DNA of 64,000 nucleotides from Sulfurimonas sp. GTDB taxonomy: Bacteria; Campylobacterota; Campylobacteria; Campylobacterales; Sulfurimonadaceae. Both the position numbers and the translations under genes were made by a program. The notes under the pieces were generated by a model. The model did not search any database and was not told the DNA's origin. It saw only the letters and a program-made list of their open reading frames with translations. Numbering within the stretch: the first letter of the stretch is position 1; every line of letters starts with the position of its first letter. This document shows, piece after piece, positions 54,843 through 63,447 of this stretch. The stretch spans positions 62,001 through 126,000 of the forward strand of contig NZ_JAQVKP010000006.1 of NCBI RefSeq assembly GCF_028694605.1, read 5' to 3'.

Positions 54843-57379
54843 ATGTGTTTGAGGCTGCTAAAAGTATAGACGCATGCGGGTTTGCTACACTTAACCTTGG
54901 TGTGGAGTTTAACCGACAAAAAAAAGCAAAATCGCCTTTTCGTCCCGATGAAAAAACGGCTTCTTTTAGCTATAAAGATGGGCTTTTTAGCGATTTTGGA
55001 GGGGACTTTAAAGGGACGCTTATAGACCTTGTTATGGTGTTAAAAAATCTTAGCAATGTTGATGCGGCTAAGTATATCTGCGATGCGGCAAAAATTCCCT
55101 ATGAAGAGGAGAAAAAGCACTCTGCACCTAAAAAAGCGTTTGATATGCAAAGCTTTTTTGAAGAGTGTCATAACCGTTTAAAGCTCCATTTTCGTGACTA
55201 TCTTCCGCACTTGCAGAAGATATTTGTGAATGTGGAGAGGATAGTGCATGATGATATGCTCTTTCGCTCTCTTGGGTGGGACAGTTTTCACAACACGCTT
55301 GTTATAGGCATCTTTGATAATGAAAAAATTGTCAACATCAAGTGGCGTGAAAAAAAAGGTTTTGAGGGCAAATGGATAAGTGCCTCTGCAAAAGATGGCG
55401 CAACCACGGCCGTGTTTCCTAACATCACGAGTTTTAAAGAGTATGCTGTGGTCGTTGAGGGCGAAAAAGATGCACTCAATCTCTCTGCTCTTGGCATCAA
55501 CGTCATGACACTTGGCGGTGTCGGTAACTCGTGGGTCAAGTTCTCCAAAGCTCTTGATGGCATAAGTACGGTGTACATATGGTTTGACTATGACAGAGCG
55601 GGGTTTGACGCTGTTTTGCCCAGGGCTAAAGAGTTTTACAAGATGGGCATTAAGACTGTTTACTTTATGGACTTTGAGAAACTTTGTCATAAGAGACAAC
55701 TCTTTGAAAAGTTCGACGTTAGCGACTATCTCACGCTCTACCCTCTCTCAAATGAAGCTGAATTTTTTGAGATAGCAAGAAGAGCTTTTATAGTTCCAAA
55801 GAAAAGTGCATCGGCTCTTAGCACGGCAAGAACCATGCTCTTAGAGAGCCTAAAAGCTCCACTTGACACAAACGACTTTAGTGTTCTTGCTAAGTTTGAA
55901 TACGCACTTTTGGCAAACATGAACCGCTATAAAGCCTCGTTGATGAGTTGGGCTGATAAAAAAAACTATGAGATAGTACGCATTAAAAAAGCGATCGAGG
56001 AAGCTCAAGACAACCTTATAAAAACTGCTTCTTATGAAAACACAAAAGAACTCTCTCAAGCGTTGGCTACTATCTCAAACATGGAAAAAGAAATCAATTT
56101 TTTCAATGTTGAAAAGCGCATCAAGGCGAGTGAACACATAGCCCTTGAGTGTGAACGTCTGGGTTTTGCGCTTAGAAGTGATGGGATGAATGTTTACTTT
56201 TACAATGGGAAATATTTTGAGAAGTGGGACCTGAGGGACTTTAACCGTTTTTACCTCTTGAAGCTTGGGAAACTTATAGTTGAAGTGCAGGATGTCACGG
56301 CTTCGACTGCCATCTACCTAAACATTGCAGAGATAGTTCCTAGCCTCTACAATGTCGGGATTGATAGAAACATAACCATAAACACGCTCAACTGTGTAGT
56401 TGACATGACGCAAAGCAAGACACTGCGCCATGATGTGAGTTTTGGGTTTGACTACATACTGCCCTTTGAGTATGACAAAGATGCGACATGCCCTATGTTT
56501 GATGAGTTTCTCGACAGCTCTCTCCCAAACAAGGCTCTACAAAATGTTGCTTTAGAGTTCATAGCTTACTCGCTCATGAGTGGCTCTAAGCTTCAAAAGT
56601 TTCTACTCTTAACCGGTAGCGGAGCAAACGGCAAATCTGTATTTATGAACATTTATAAAGCGTTCTTAAATCCATCAAGTATAGGGCGTGTTATGCAGTT
56701 TGAGGGCTTTACGATGGAGGGTCTTGTCGGCAAGGTGGTAAACTTCGCAGAGGACAGAAACCTCTCGACCCTAAAACCCTCAGAACTCGACTATATAAAG
56801 ATGATGAGCGACGGTACGCCCTTTGAAGTAAACCCTAAGTTTAAAAGTGCGGTACTGCTCGAGAGACCGCCTAAACTTGTAATATCAACAAACAAAATGC
56901 CAAAAAATACTGAACCATCGTTCATACGCCGTTTGGTTCTTTTGCCTTTTGAGCAGACTTTTTCATACGACCATCCAAACCCACGATACCGCCGTGTTGA
57001 TGGCTTGGACGATATGATTATCCAAAACGAGCTAAGCGGCATCTTCAACAGAGTTCTTGAAGCGATGAGAAGACTCATCCAAAACGGAAGATTTAGCGCA
57101 GCAGATGAAGTAAAACATATCATAAACGAGTACGAACTTGACGCAAACAATGTTTACAGGTTTGCAAGTGAACACATAAGACTTAACAGCGAAGTGGTTT
57201 ACATAACAACACAAAGCGTTTACGACAAATACAGAGAGTACTGTGAGAGTGAGGGCGTGATGGCTAAGAGTAAAAATAACTTTGGCAAAGACTTAAAAGA
57301 GTTTATGAAACTTGAGAGCAGAGTGATGAATCTTAACGGTAAATCTGAGAGAGTTTATAACGGTATAGAGACAATCTAG
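54839..57379 (+). CDS. Phage primase-helicase (Toprim + D5-like SF3 helicase)
   Basis: The 846-residue protein has a primase-like N-terminus (KSPFRPDEKTASFSYKDGLF, without zinc ligands). A Toprim domain follows with Glu208 in VVEGEKDAL and Asp250/252 in WFDYDRAG. The SF3/D5-type helicase has Walker A GSGANGKS (593-600), a D5_N part and the KLVISTNKMP and SFIRRLVLLPFEQTF motifs. The C-terminal module (775-846) matches the antirepressor C-terminus (TTQSVYDKYREY, KSKNNFGKDLKEFM, VMNLNGKSERVYNGI). It primes and unwinds phage DNA. Its place after the virion genes is unusual. Confidence 0.88.
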   Translation: MNVFEAAKSIDACGFATLNLGVEFNRQKKAKSPFRPDEKTASFSYKDGLFSDFGGDFKGTLIDLVMVLKNLSNVDAAKYICDAAKIPYEEEKKHSAPKKAFDMQSFFEECHNRLKLHFRDYLPHLQKIFVNVERIVHDDMLFRSLGWDSFHNTLVIGIFDNEKIVNIKWREKKGFEGKWISASAKDGATTAVFPNITSFKEYAVVVEGEKDALNLSALGINVMTLGGVGNSWVKFSKALDGISTVYIWFDYDRAGFDAVLPRAKEFYKMGIKTVYFMDFEKLCHKRQLFEKFDVSDYLTLYPLSNEAEFFEIARRAFIVPKKSASALSTARTMLLESLKAPLDTNDFSVLAKFEYALLANMNRYKASLMSWADKKNYEIVRIKKAIEEAQDNLIKTASYENTKELSQALATISNMEKEINFFNVEKRIKASEHIALECERLGFALRSDGMNVYFYNGKYFEKWDLRDFNRFYLLKLGKLIVEVQDVTASTAIYLNIAEIVPSLYNVGIDRNITINTLNCVVDMTQSKTLRHDVSFGFDYILPFEYDKDATCPMFDEFLDSSLPNKALQNVALEFIAYSLMSGSKLQKFLLLTGSGANGKSVFMNIYKAFLNPSSIGRVMQFEGFTMEGLVGKVVNFAEDRNLSTLKPSELDYIKMMSDGTPFEVNPKFKSAVLLERPPKLVISTNKMPKNTEPSFIRRLVLLPFEQTFSYDHPNPRYRRVDGLDDMIIQNELSGIFNRVLEAMRRLIQNGRFSAADEVKHIINEYELDANNVYRFASEHIRLNSEVVYITTQSVYDKYREYCESEGVMAKSKNNFGKDLKEFMKLESRVMNLNGKSERVYNGIETI

Positions 57380-57653
57380 TGTTCCTTTTTTTGTTCCTTT
57401 TGTGTCCCACAAAGGGTATAAATTTGCGATTTTTTCAAATGTGGAAAGAGAAACCAACCGCTATGTAAGCCTAAAATAGGCACTTTTAGCAACTTTTAGA
57501 TTATTTTAAAAATTGCATTTTCTTAACCTCTTGTTAAGCTATATTGTAGATAAACATTTAATCATATAATATCTATTAGAAGTTAAACTATGTTTTTTAT
57601 TTATAAATTATCACGATTAGCGCAAGCAAAAAGCTTGCAGCTAAGAGCTGTAT
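57380..57653. other. Right prophage border, gene-free
   Basis: No gene is seen. GTTCCTTTTTTTGTTCCTTT (57381-57400) is the approximate inverse of the AAAAAGGAAC pair near 32390. GTGTCCCAC and an AT-rich stretch follow, and GCAAGC-AAAAA-GCTTGC (57622-57638) forms a hairpin. No obvious direct repeat with the integrase side was found. Confidence 0.45.
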
Positions 57654-58001
57654 CTACTCTCTTGGATAGAGAGTCGCCTTGAGCGTTGTTTTATAGCTGG
57701 TGCCGACAAACGCATAAGTCCATGATTCTTCTATCCTTATATTTGTCATATATCCATCACCGGCTTGCGCCTTTAAAAGCTGATAAGCTCTTTCATGACG
57801 ATCATTTATATCAATCGGTATAAATAAAAGGAGCTGAAAGCCACTTGCCGAAGCGCTTATCTCTCTGCCTTTGTCTTTAACATTTTCATACTTTTGCGGC
57901 GGTACGCTCTTAAACGATATAGGCTTGCCGGCACATCCTACTACCAAAAGAGACACTGCTCCAATAAGCAAAGAGCTTATGATATATCTGGGTGTTTTCA
58001 T
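57654..58001 (-). CDS. Lipoprotein A of a tandem paralogous pair
   Basis: The 115-residue protein has a signal peptide with lipobox VVGC (about 20-23). The mature part has VPPQKYENV, an RHERAYQLL stretch and ESWTYAFVGTSYKTTLKATLY. The gene at 57998 shares this layout. The pattern is reminiscent of TRL-like small lipoproteins, but no firm family call is made. It lies outside the phage and overlaps its neighbour by four bases. Confidence 0.7.
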   Translation of the reverse strand: MKTPRYIISSLLIGAVSLLVVGCAGKPISFKSVPPQKYENVKDKGREISASASGFQLLLFIPIDINDRHERAYQLLKAQAGDGYMTNIRIEESWTYAFVGTSYKTTLKATLYPRE

Positions 58002-58351
58002 TTTTCTACCTCCTTGAGAGCATCACCGGTTATAGTTACCTTTCGGTTAGTTCCTATAACCCACCAGTACCAATCTTCTTGAAAAGTGACATTCATCAGC
58101 CCTGTAGAACCTTCAACGCTTTCAAGCGCATCATCGTACGCATTCTCGACTCTTGTATTTAACCCCATCGGCACAAAGTAGTATGCTGTTCCAAGAAGTC
58201 CCAAAGAACCGCTGCCCGTTCCCTCTGCTTTGCCAAGAACTTCATAGTTTTTCGGCGGTACTTTTTCTAAGACAACCTCTTTGCTTGAACATCCAGAAAA
58301 GACGACTCCAAAAACCAGCAACAATGCCGTAAACATTTTAATGCTTTTCAT
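57998..58351 (-). CDS. Lipoprotein B of a tandem paralogous pair
   Basis: The 117-residue protein has a lipobox (FSGC) and mature motifs VPPKNYEVLGKAEG, RVENAYDDALE and EDWYWWVIGTNRKVTITG, parallel to the downstream lipoprotein. It is first in the two-gene operon. The function is unknown, probably envelope-associated. Confidence 0.7.
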   Translation of the reverse strand: MKSIKMFTALLLVFGVVFSGCSSKEVVLEKVPPKNYEVLGKAEGTGSGSLGLLGTAYYFVPMGLNTRVENAYDDALESVEGSTGLMNVTFQEDWYWWVIGTNRKVTITGDALKEVEK

Positions 58352-58460
58352 TATTTTCCTCTTATATTTTGAATTTTAAAGATGATGATCTTATTTAGAT
58401 TTTTTTACCATGTTCACCCCCACATTTCTTATGAGAGTGATTGTATTGAAAGTAGTGGAC

Positions 58461-59432
58461 TTATTTTGTCGCGGCTAGATACTGGCTTAATTCTGCAGTT
58501 ATTTTATCTCTTAGAGTTGCGGGTGAGACGATTTTTACATGTGGTATCCACTGTTTTATGAAATCCTCTATCTCCCGCTCTTGCGTTACTTTGTAAGAAA
58601 CCAAAACATTGCCGTTCTCTTTGGTATCTATGATATTTTGAGATGATAAAAACTTCTTTGCGCCAAAGAAGTAGGCTTTTGAGGCATCAACCTCAAGTAC
58701 AACCTCTATAAGGTGCTGCCTATAGTTTTTTCTGTAAAGGGCAAAAGGCGTTTGCATATATTTTATAAAGTCTGCTATATCAAAGTTCATCTGATATGTC
58801 TTTTTTGTCTCTTCTATATTTTTGATCTTAGAGATCCTAAAGATACTAAACTCATACTCTTCATGTTCGACCGCACATGCAAGATAGAAGTTCTCGTTCA
58901 TAAAGACCATCTTATACGGCATAACCTCTATCTTTTTCCACCCGTCATTGGAAGGATATTCTATGATGACATATTTTTGTTTTAGTATGCACTCTTGAAG
59001 TTTTCCAAAGAGCACCTGATCATCTTTTTTGCTCTCAAAGGGTTTGTTTTTAAATTCAAATGCTTGACCAATCTGTTTTATTTTTGCACTAAGTATGGTC
59101 TTATCATCTTTGCTGATTTCAAACTCATCAAAAAGATCACTTCTTTGTGCTATGTTAAAAACTTGAACCATTAGCGAAAGTGTTTGAGGTTTAAGAAAAT
59201 TATCAAATGCCTGTTTTGTGATGGCTTTGTAGCACCCTTTTTCTCCTTTGCCACCTCTGATAAGCTCAAATGAATCCGGGAACAGCTCTTTTATGATGTC
59301 CAGATCTCTTCTGATGGTTTTTTCGTTTTTACCCTCCCATAACATATCATTCTTGAGAGCATCTATACAAACTTTTTGCCCATCGTTAAATCTTTTAAGC
59401 AGTTCAAGTACTCTTACTGTTTGGTTAGTCAT
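58461..59432 (-). CDS. WYL-domain transcriptional regulator
   Basis: The 323-residue protein has an N-terminal winged helix (VLELLKRFNDGQKVCIDAL, KTIRRDLDIIKELF) and a WYL domain (about 140-230; IIEYPSNDGWKKIEVMPYKMVFMNENFYLAC). A WCX-like C-terminal part follows. WYL regulators sense nucleic acids or nucleotides and often control defence genes. It faces away from the 59.8-64 kb operon. Confidence 0.85.
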   Translation of the reverse strand: MTNQTVRVLELLKRFNDGQKVCIDALKNDMLWEGKNEKTIRRDLDIIKELFPDSFELIRGGKGEKGCYKAITKQAFDNFLKPQTLSLMVQVFNIAQRSDLFDEFEISKDDKTILSAKIKQIGQAFEFKNKPFESKKDDQVLFGKLQECILKQKYVIIEYPSNDGWKKIEVMPYKMVFMNENFYLACAVEHEEYEFSIFRISKIKNIEETKKTYQMNFDIADFIKYMQTPFALYRKNYRQHLIEVVLEVDASKAYFFGAKKFLSSQNIIDTKENGNVLVSYKVTQEREIEDFIKQWIPHVKIVSPATLRDKITAELSQYLAATK

Positions 59433-59529
59433 ATAGTAGCCTTTTAAAAAATTGCATAATTATATACTTTATTTAAGACATATTTTGTCTATTTATAAAT
59501 TTAAATTTTACCTTTGTTTAAGTCAACAT

Positions 59530-59818
59530 TTATTTCTTCTATCAGAATTAAAAGATTTACAAAAACTTAATATATCAAACAACGATATTAAAAAGCTTCC
59601 ATCTTCTTTTTCTAAATTAACACAATTAAGAAGTTTAGATATTGAAAATACAGTGAATATCAAAAGATGATGAAGTAATCAAAGCTTTGAATTTAAAATA
59701 TGATGATACATTATGGATAGAAGATAAAGATTCTAGAGGGAATGGGTATATTTTGCCATCAAAAGCAAAAAAAAACAGAATAGACAAAATATGTTTATTT
59801 AATCATATAGGATCTTGA
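59530..59818 (+). pseudogene. Decayed copy of the leucine-rich-repeat gene
   Basis: One frame reads LSELKDLQKLNISNNDIKKL and QLRSLDIENT, matching the LRR end of the 25767 gene. A +1 frame from 59660 continues SKDDEVIKALNLKYDDTLWI and EDKDSRGNGYILPSK, matching its C-terminus (SDEIISSLGLNHDDEKWMED). About 45 residues between these blocks are missing, and no N-terminal part is present. It is a clear remnant with deletion and frameshift. Confidence 0.8.
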
Positions 59819-59837
59819 AAAATAAGAAGGAGTTAGT

Positions 59838-59930
59838 TTGGAATCAATAGATCAATTAAGATATGTACCTTTGTCATTAAAAGAAGAAATAGAAACTTAT
59901 TTAAAAAAATATTTATTAATAAATGGATAG
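59838..59930 (+). CDS. Possible short leader ORF (30 aa)
   Basis: AGAAGGAG precedes TTG 59838. The peptide MESIDQLRYVPLSLKEEIET ends eight bases before the DUF1848 start. It could couple translation or be a gene remnant. The TTG start makes it uncertain. Confidence 0.3.
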   Translation: MESIDQLRYVPLSLKEEIETYLKKYLLING

Positions 59931-59938
59931 ACTTACTA

Positions 59939-60949
59939 ATGCTATTAAAAAAACAAATAATAACTTTAAATGACGGCACAACAACAGAAGCACAGGCTCC
60001 TGTTATTATTTCTGCTAGTCGTTCTACAGACATACCTGCATTTTATAGTGACTGGTTCATAAACAGATGGGAAGCTGGATATATAAGGTGGACAAATCCA
60101 TTCAATGGCAAACCTCTTTATGTCTCGTTTGCAAATGCAAGAGTAGTTGTATTTTGGACAAAAAATCCTCGACCTATGTTTAAGTATCTTGATTGGTTAG
60201 ACAAAAATACACCTCAGTACTATTTTCAATACTCTTTAAATGACTATGATGCAGAGGGGTATGAAGCAAAAGTCCCTAGTGTTGAAAGTAGAATAAAAAG
60301 CTTTAAAGAGCTATCACAAAGAGTAGGTAAAAAAAGGGTGGTCTGGAGATTTGACCCGCTTATACTTACCAAAGAGATAGATATAGATGAGTTACTAAGA
60401 CGCATCAAAAAAATAGGTGATGAGCTACATAACTACACAGAAAAACTTGTATTTAGTTTTGTGGATATTGGGATCTACCAAAAAGTACAAAGCAACCTTG
60501 ATAAAGAGCAGGTACCATATATAGAGTGGTCAACTGAACTGATGGATGAGTTTGCTAGTAAGCTGAGTGAGCTTAACAAGGCTTGGAACTTACAGCTAGC
60601 AACTTGTAGCGAAAAAATAGATCTGCAAAAATATAAAATAGCACACAACAAATGTGTTGATGATGATTTGATGATAGAGTTGTTTAGTCATGACAAAGAA
60701 CTTATGGACTTTTTAGGTGTAGAGATACAACAAGCAGATCTTTTTAGTGATGGTGAAGTAGTTAAAACAAAAAAACTAAAAGACAAAGGGCAAAGAGAAG
60801 ATTGCGGCTGTATTGTTGCAAAAGATATAGGTGCATATAATACTTGCCCACATGAGTGTAACTACTGCTATGCAAACGTGTCTAAGCAAGTTGCAAAGAG
60901 AAATTACGAGAGTTATTTGAGTGATAAAAACAAAGAAAGTATTATTTGA
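59939..60949 (+). CDS. DUF1848 family protein
   Basis: The 336-residue protein has the family start IISASRSTDIPAFYSDWFI, NPFNGKPLYVSF and VVFWTKNPRPM. It ends with a cysteine cluster CPHECNYCYAN, which resembles a radical-SAM-type or other Fe-S site at the C-terminus. The biochemical role is unknown. It heads an operon with the WD40 gene, which suggests a conflict or stress role here. Confidence 0.85.
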   Translation: MLLKKQIITLNDGTTTEAQAPVIISASRSTDIPAFYSDWFINRWEAGYIRWTNPFNGKPLYVSFANARVVVFWTKNPRPMFKYLDWLDKNTPQYYFQYSLNDYDAEGYEAKVPSVESRIKSFKELSQRVGKKRVVWRFDPLILTKEIDIDELLRRIKKIGDELHNYTEKLVFSFVDIGIYQKVQSNLDKEQVPYIEWSTELMDEFASKLSELNKAWNLQLATCSEKIDLQKYKIAHNKCVDDDLMIELFSHDKELMDFLGVEIQQADLFSDGEVVKTKKLKDKGQREDCGCIVAKDIGAYNTCPHECNYCYANVSKQVAKRNYESYLSDKNKESII

Positions 60950-61003
60950 GCATATCAACTAAATTTATCATCTTATATGGCATTATAAAGAGGGAAATTA
61001 TAT

Positions 61004-61339
61004 ATGGGGATTTTTAAAAATATAATTCATGGATATAGAATTTTAAAACATGAAAAAAACAAATGTTGCGAGGAATTGATAAACTATTTAGATGATTTTA
61101 GTGCTGATTTAAAAAGAGAAAGTGAAGAAAGATGGAAAAAGTTATATGACATCTATCAAAAAGATAATAGCTTCATAAACTACATAAAAATGGATTTTAT
61201 ACTCGATGATAAAACTATGAGTGATGATCATATAGAAAAGTTTAACAAAATGTTAGAAATAAAAAAGTTAGAAATTGAATCTGGAAAAATCAGTTATAGT
61301 GAGTTTTTCGGCTATATGAACACATGGAAAAATAGATGA
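61004..61339 (+). CDS. Hypothetical helical protein (111 aa)
   Basis: The protein MGIFKNIIHGYRILKHEKNK is charged and helical, with many Lys and Glu. It ends in an ATGA overlap with the WD40 gene, so the two are translated together. No family is recognised. Confidence 0.65.
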   Translation: MGIFKNIIHGYRILKHEKNKCCEELINYLDDFSADLKRESEERWKKLYDIYQKDNSFINYIKMDFILDDKTMSDDHIEKFNKMLEIKKLEIESGKISYSEFFGYMNTWKNR

Positions 61340-63447
61340 AAAATGATATAACCACAATTAACCAAAACAGTAAGGCAGCGCTTGTAAAATCAAAAAGCTT
61401 GCTTGATGTAACCAATAAAATACTTTCTAAAAAAGATACTAGAGATTTGGTGCAGAGCTTTAGTTATAAACATTTTCTTATGGAAAAGGGACATAGCAAC
61501 GAAGTAAATACCCTTGTCATCACCCCAGATGGAGAGCATATAGTCTCTTCTGAAAGCTATGATGAGAGTATCAAAATCTGGAACATCCAAAGCGGAGAGT
61601 GCTTAAAGACTTTAAAAGGGCATAGTTACAGGGTGAGTACCCTTGCCATCACTCCGGATGGAGAGCATATCGTCTCCGGAAGCGATGATGAAACAATCAA
61701 AATCTGGAACATAAAGAGTGGAGAGTGCTTAAAGACTTTAGAGGGACATAACGGCACAGTAAATACCCTTGCCATCACTCCGGATGGAGAACATATCGTC
61801 TCTGGGAGCTATTATGAACCAATCAAAATCTGGAACATAAAGAGTGGAGAGTGCTTAAAAACTTTAAAAGGACATAGTAGCCGGATACATACCCTTGCCA
61901 TCACTCCGGATGGAGAGCATATAGTCTCTTCTGGAAGCTATTATGAACCAATCAAAATCTGGAACATTCAAAGCGGAGAGTGCATCAAGAATTTAGTGGG
62001 GCATAGTCGCGCAGTAAATACCGTTGCCATCACTCCGGATGGAGAGCATATCGTCTCCGGAAGTGAAGACAAGAGTATCAAAATCTGGAATATAAAAAGC
62101 GGAGAGTGCTTAAAGACTTTAGAGGGACATAACGGCACAGTAAATACCCTTGCCATCACTCCGGATGGAGAGCATATCGTCTCTGGAAGCTATGATGAGA
62201 GTATCAAAATCTGGAACATTCAAAGCGGAGAGTGCTTAAAGACTTTAAAAGGGCATAGTAGCCGGATACATACCCTTGCCATCACTCCGGATGGAGAGTG
62301 TATCGTCTACGGAAGTAAAGATAAGAGTATCAAAATCTGGAATATAAAAAGCGGAGAGTGCTTAAAGACTTTAGAGGGACATAGAAACCGGGTAAATACA
62401 CTTGCCATCACTCCGGATGGAGAGTGTATCGTCTCCGGAAGCGATGATGAAACAATCAAAATCTGGAACATCCAAAGCGGAGAGTGCTTAAAGACTTTAG
62501 AGGGACATAACGGCACAGTAAATACCATTGCCATCACTCCGGATGGAGAGCATATAGTCTCTTCTGGAAGCTATTATAAACCAATCAAAATCTGGAACAT
62601 TCAAAGCGGAGAGTGCTTAAAGACTTTAGATGGGCATAGTTACAGGGTGAGTATCCTTGCCATCACTCCGGATGGAGAGCATATCGTCTCCGGAAGTGAA
62701 GATGACACTAACACTATCAACATCTGGAATATAAAAAGCAAAGAGCGCCTAAAGACTTTAGAGGGACATAACGGCACAGTAATTACCCTTGCCATCACTC
62801 CGGATGGAGAGCATATAGTCTCTTCTGGAAGCTATGATGAGAGTATCAAAATCTGGAACATTCAAAGCGGAGAGTGCTTAAAGACTTTAGAGGGGCATAG
62901 TGGCTGTGTTATGGCTCTTACCATCACTCCGAATGGAGAGCATATCGTCTCTTCTGGAAGCGATGATGAAACAATCAAAATCTGGAATATAAAAAGCGGA
63001 GAGTGCTTAAAGACTTTAGAGGGACATAGTGGCTGGGCAAGTACCCTTGCCATCACTCCTAGTGGGGAGCATATCGTCTCTGGAAGCTATGATGAACCAA
63101 TTAAAATCTGGAATATAAAAAGCGGAGAGTGCTTAAAGACTTTAGAGGGACATAGAAACCAGGTAAATACCCTTGCCATCACTCCGGATGGAGAGCATAT
63201 CGTCTCTGGAAGTGAAGATGGAGCTATAAAAATCTGGAACATTCAAAGCGGAGAGTGTATATATACCATAGATAACTCATACAAAATAGCGATAGATAAA
63301 AATGGTTATTTTAGAGCTGATGATGAAGCTATAGAAAAATATATAAGAGTAAGTGAAACACCGCTTAGTCAAAGAAAACTAACCCATGAAGAGATTGCTC
63401 ACTTTAGAAAAAAAGGGAATTTTATAGAAGCAGGAAGATATGAATAG
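61336..63447 (+). CDS. WD40 protein with 14 near-identical repeats
   Basis: The 703-residue protein has a short N-terminal helical part (1-54), then 14 repeats of about 42 residues with the frame GHxxxVxTLAITPDGEHIVSG and SIKIWNIQSGECLKTL. Fourteen blades make two seven-bladed propellers. Repeats are nearly identical in DNA, and variation is concentrated at the three residues after GH and at the two or three after GS. A C-terminal tail (DNSYKIAIDKNGYFRADDEA) closes it. This fits a recognition scaffold that diversifies by recombination. Its partner is unknown; the operon includes DUF1848 and coiled-coil proteins. Confidence 0.88.
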   Translation: MKNDITTINQNSKAALVKSKSLLDVTNKILSKKDTRDLVQSFSYKHFLMEKGHSNEVNTLVITPDGEHIVSSESYDESIKIWNIQSGECLKTLKGHSYRVSTLAITPDGEHIVSGSDDETIKIWNIKSGECLKTLEGHNGTVNTLAITPDGEHIVSGSYYEPIKIWNIKSGECLKTLKGHSSRIHTLAITPDGEHIVSSGSYYEPIKIWNIQSGECIKNLVGHSRAVNTVAITPDGEHIVSGSEDKSIKIWNIKSGECLKTLEGHNGTVNTLAITPDGEHIVSGSYDESIKIWNIQSGECLKTLKGHSSRIHTLAITPDGECIVYGSKDKSIKIWNIKSGECLKTLEGHRNRVNTLAITPDGECIVSGSDDETIKIWNIQSGECLKTLEGHNGTVNTIAITPDGEHIVSSGSYYKPIKIWNIQSGECLKTLDGHSYRVSILAITPDGEHIVSGSEDDTNTINIWNIKSKERLKTLEGHNGTVITLAITPDGEHIVSSGSYDESIKIWNIQSGECLKTLEGHSGCVMALTITPNGEHIVSSGSDDETIKIWNIKSGECLKTLEGHSGWASTLAITPSGEHIVSGSYDEPIKIWNIKSGECLKTLEGHRNQVNTLAITPDGEHIVSGSEDGAIKIWNIQSGECIYTIDNSYKIAIDKNGYFRADDEAIEKYIRVSETPLSQRKLTHEEIAHFRKKGNFIEAGRYE

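Larger units (their letters stand above)
27208..57379. mobile_element. Prophage, about 30 kb, short-tailed (podovirus-like) gene set
   Basis: The segment runs from a tyrosine integrase to a primase-helicase and holds lysogeny regulators, terminase, scaffold, capsid, tail fibre, lysis genes, portal and large internal virion proteins. No tail tube, sheath or tape measure is seen, which fits a podovirus. Lysogeny genes point left, terminase genes left and structural genes right. The limits are the outermost phage genes; no attachment repeats could be found by eye. The ssb frameshift suggests either slippage or some decay; otherwise the genes look intact. Confidence 0.85.

Noticed and set aside
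32390-57400. Inverted AAAAAGGAAC / GTTCCTTTTT pair as attachment sites
   Set aside because: Excision needs direct repeats, the copies are inverted and differ by an indel, and one lies in the middle of the prophage.
59939-60949. DUF1848 protein as a third member of the prophage radical SAM system
   Set aside because: Its cysteine cluster is C-terminal, the family is different, and it lies outside the phage in another operon.
61500-63260. Regular repeats about 126 bases apart that could look like a CRISPR or satellite array
   Set aside because: They are in one open frame and encode WD40 blades; the variation follows protein positions.
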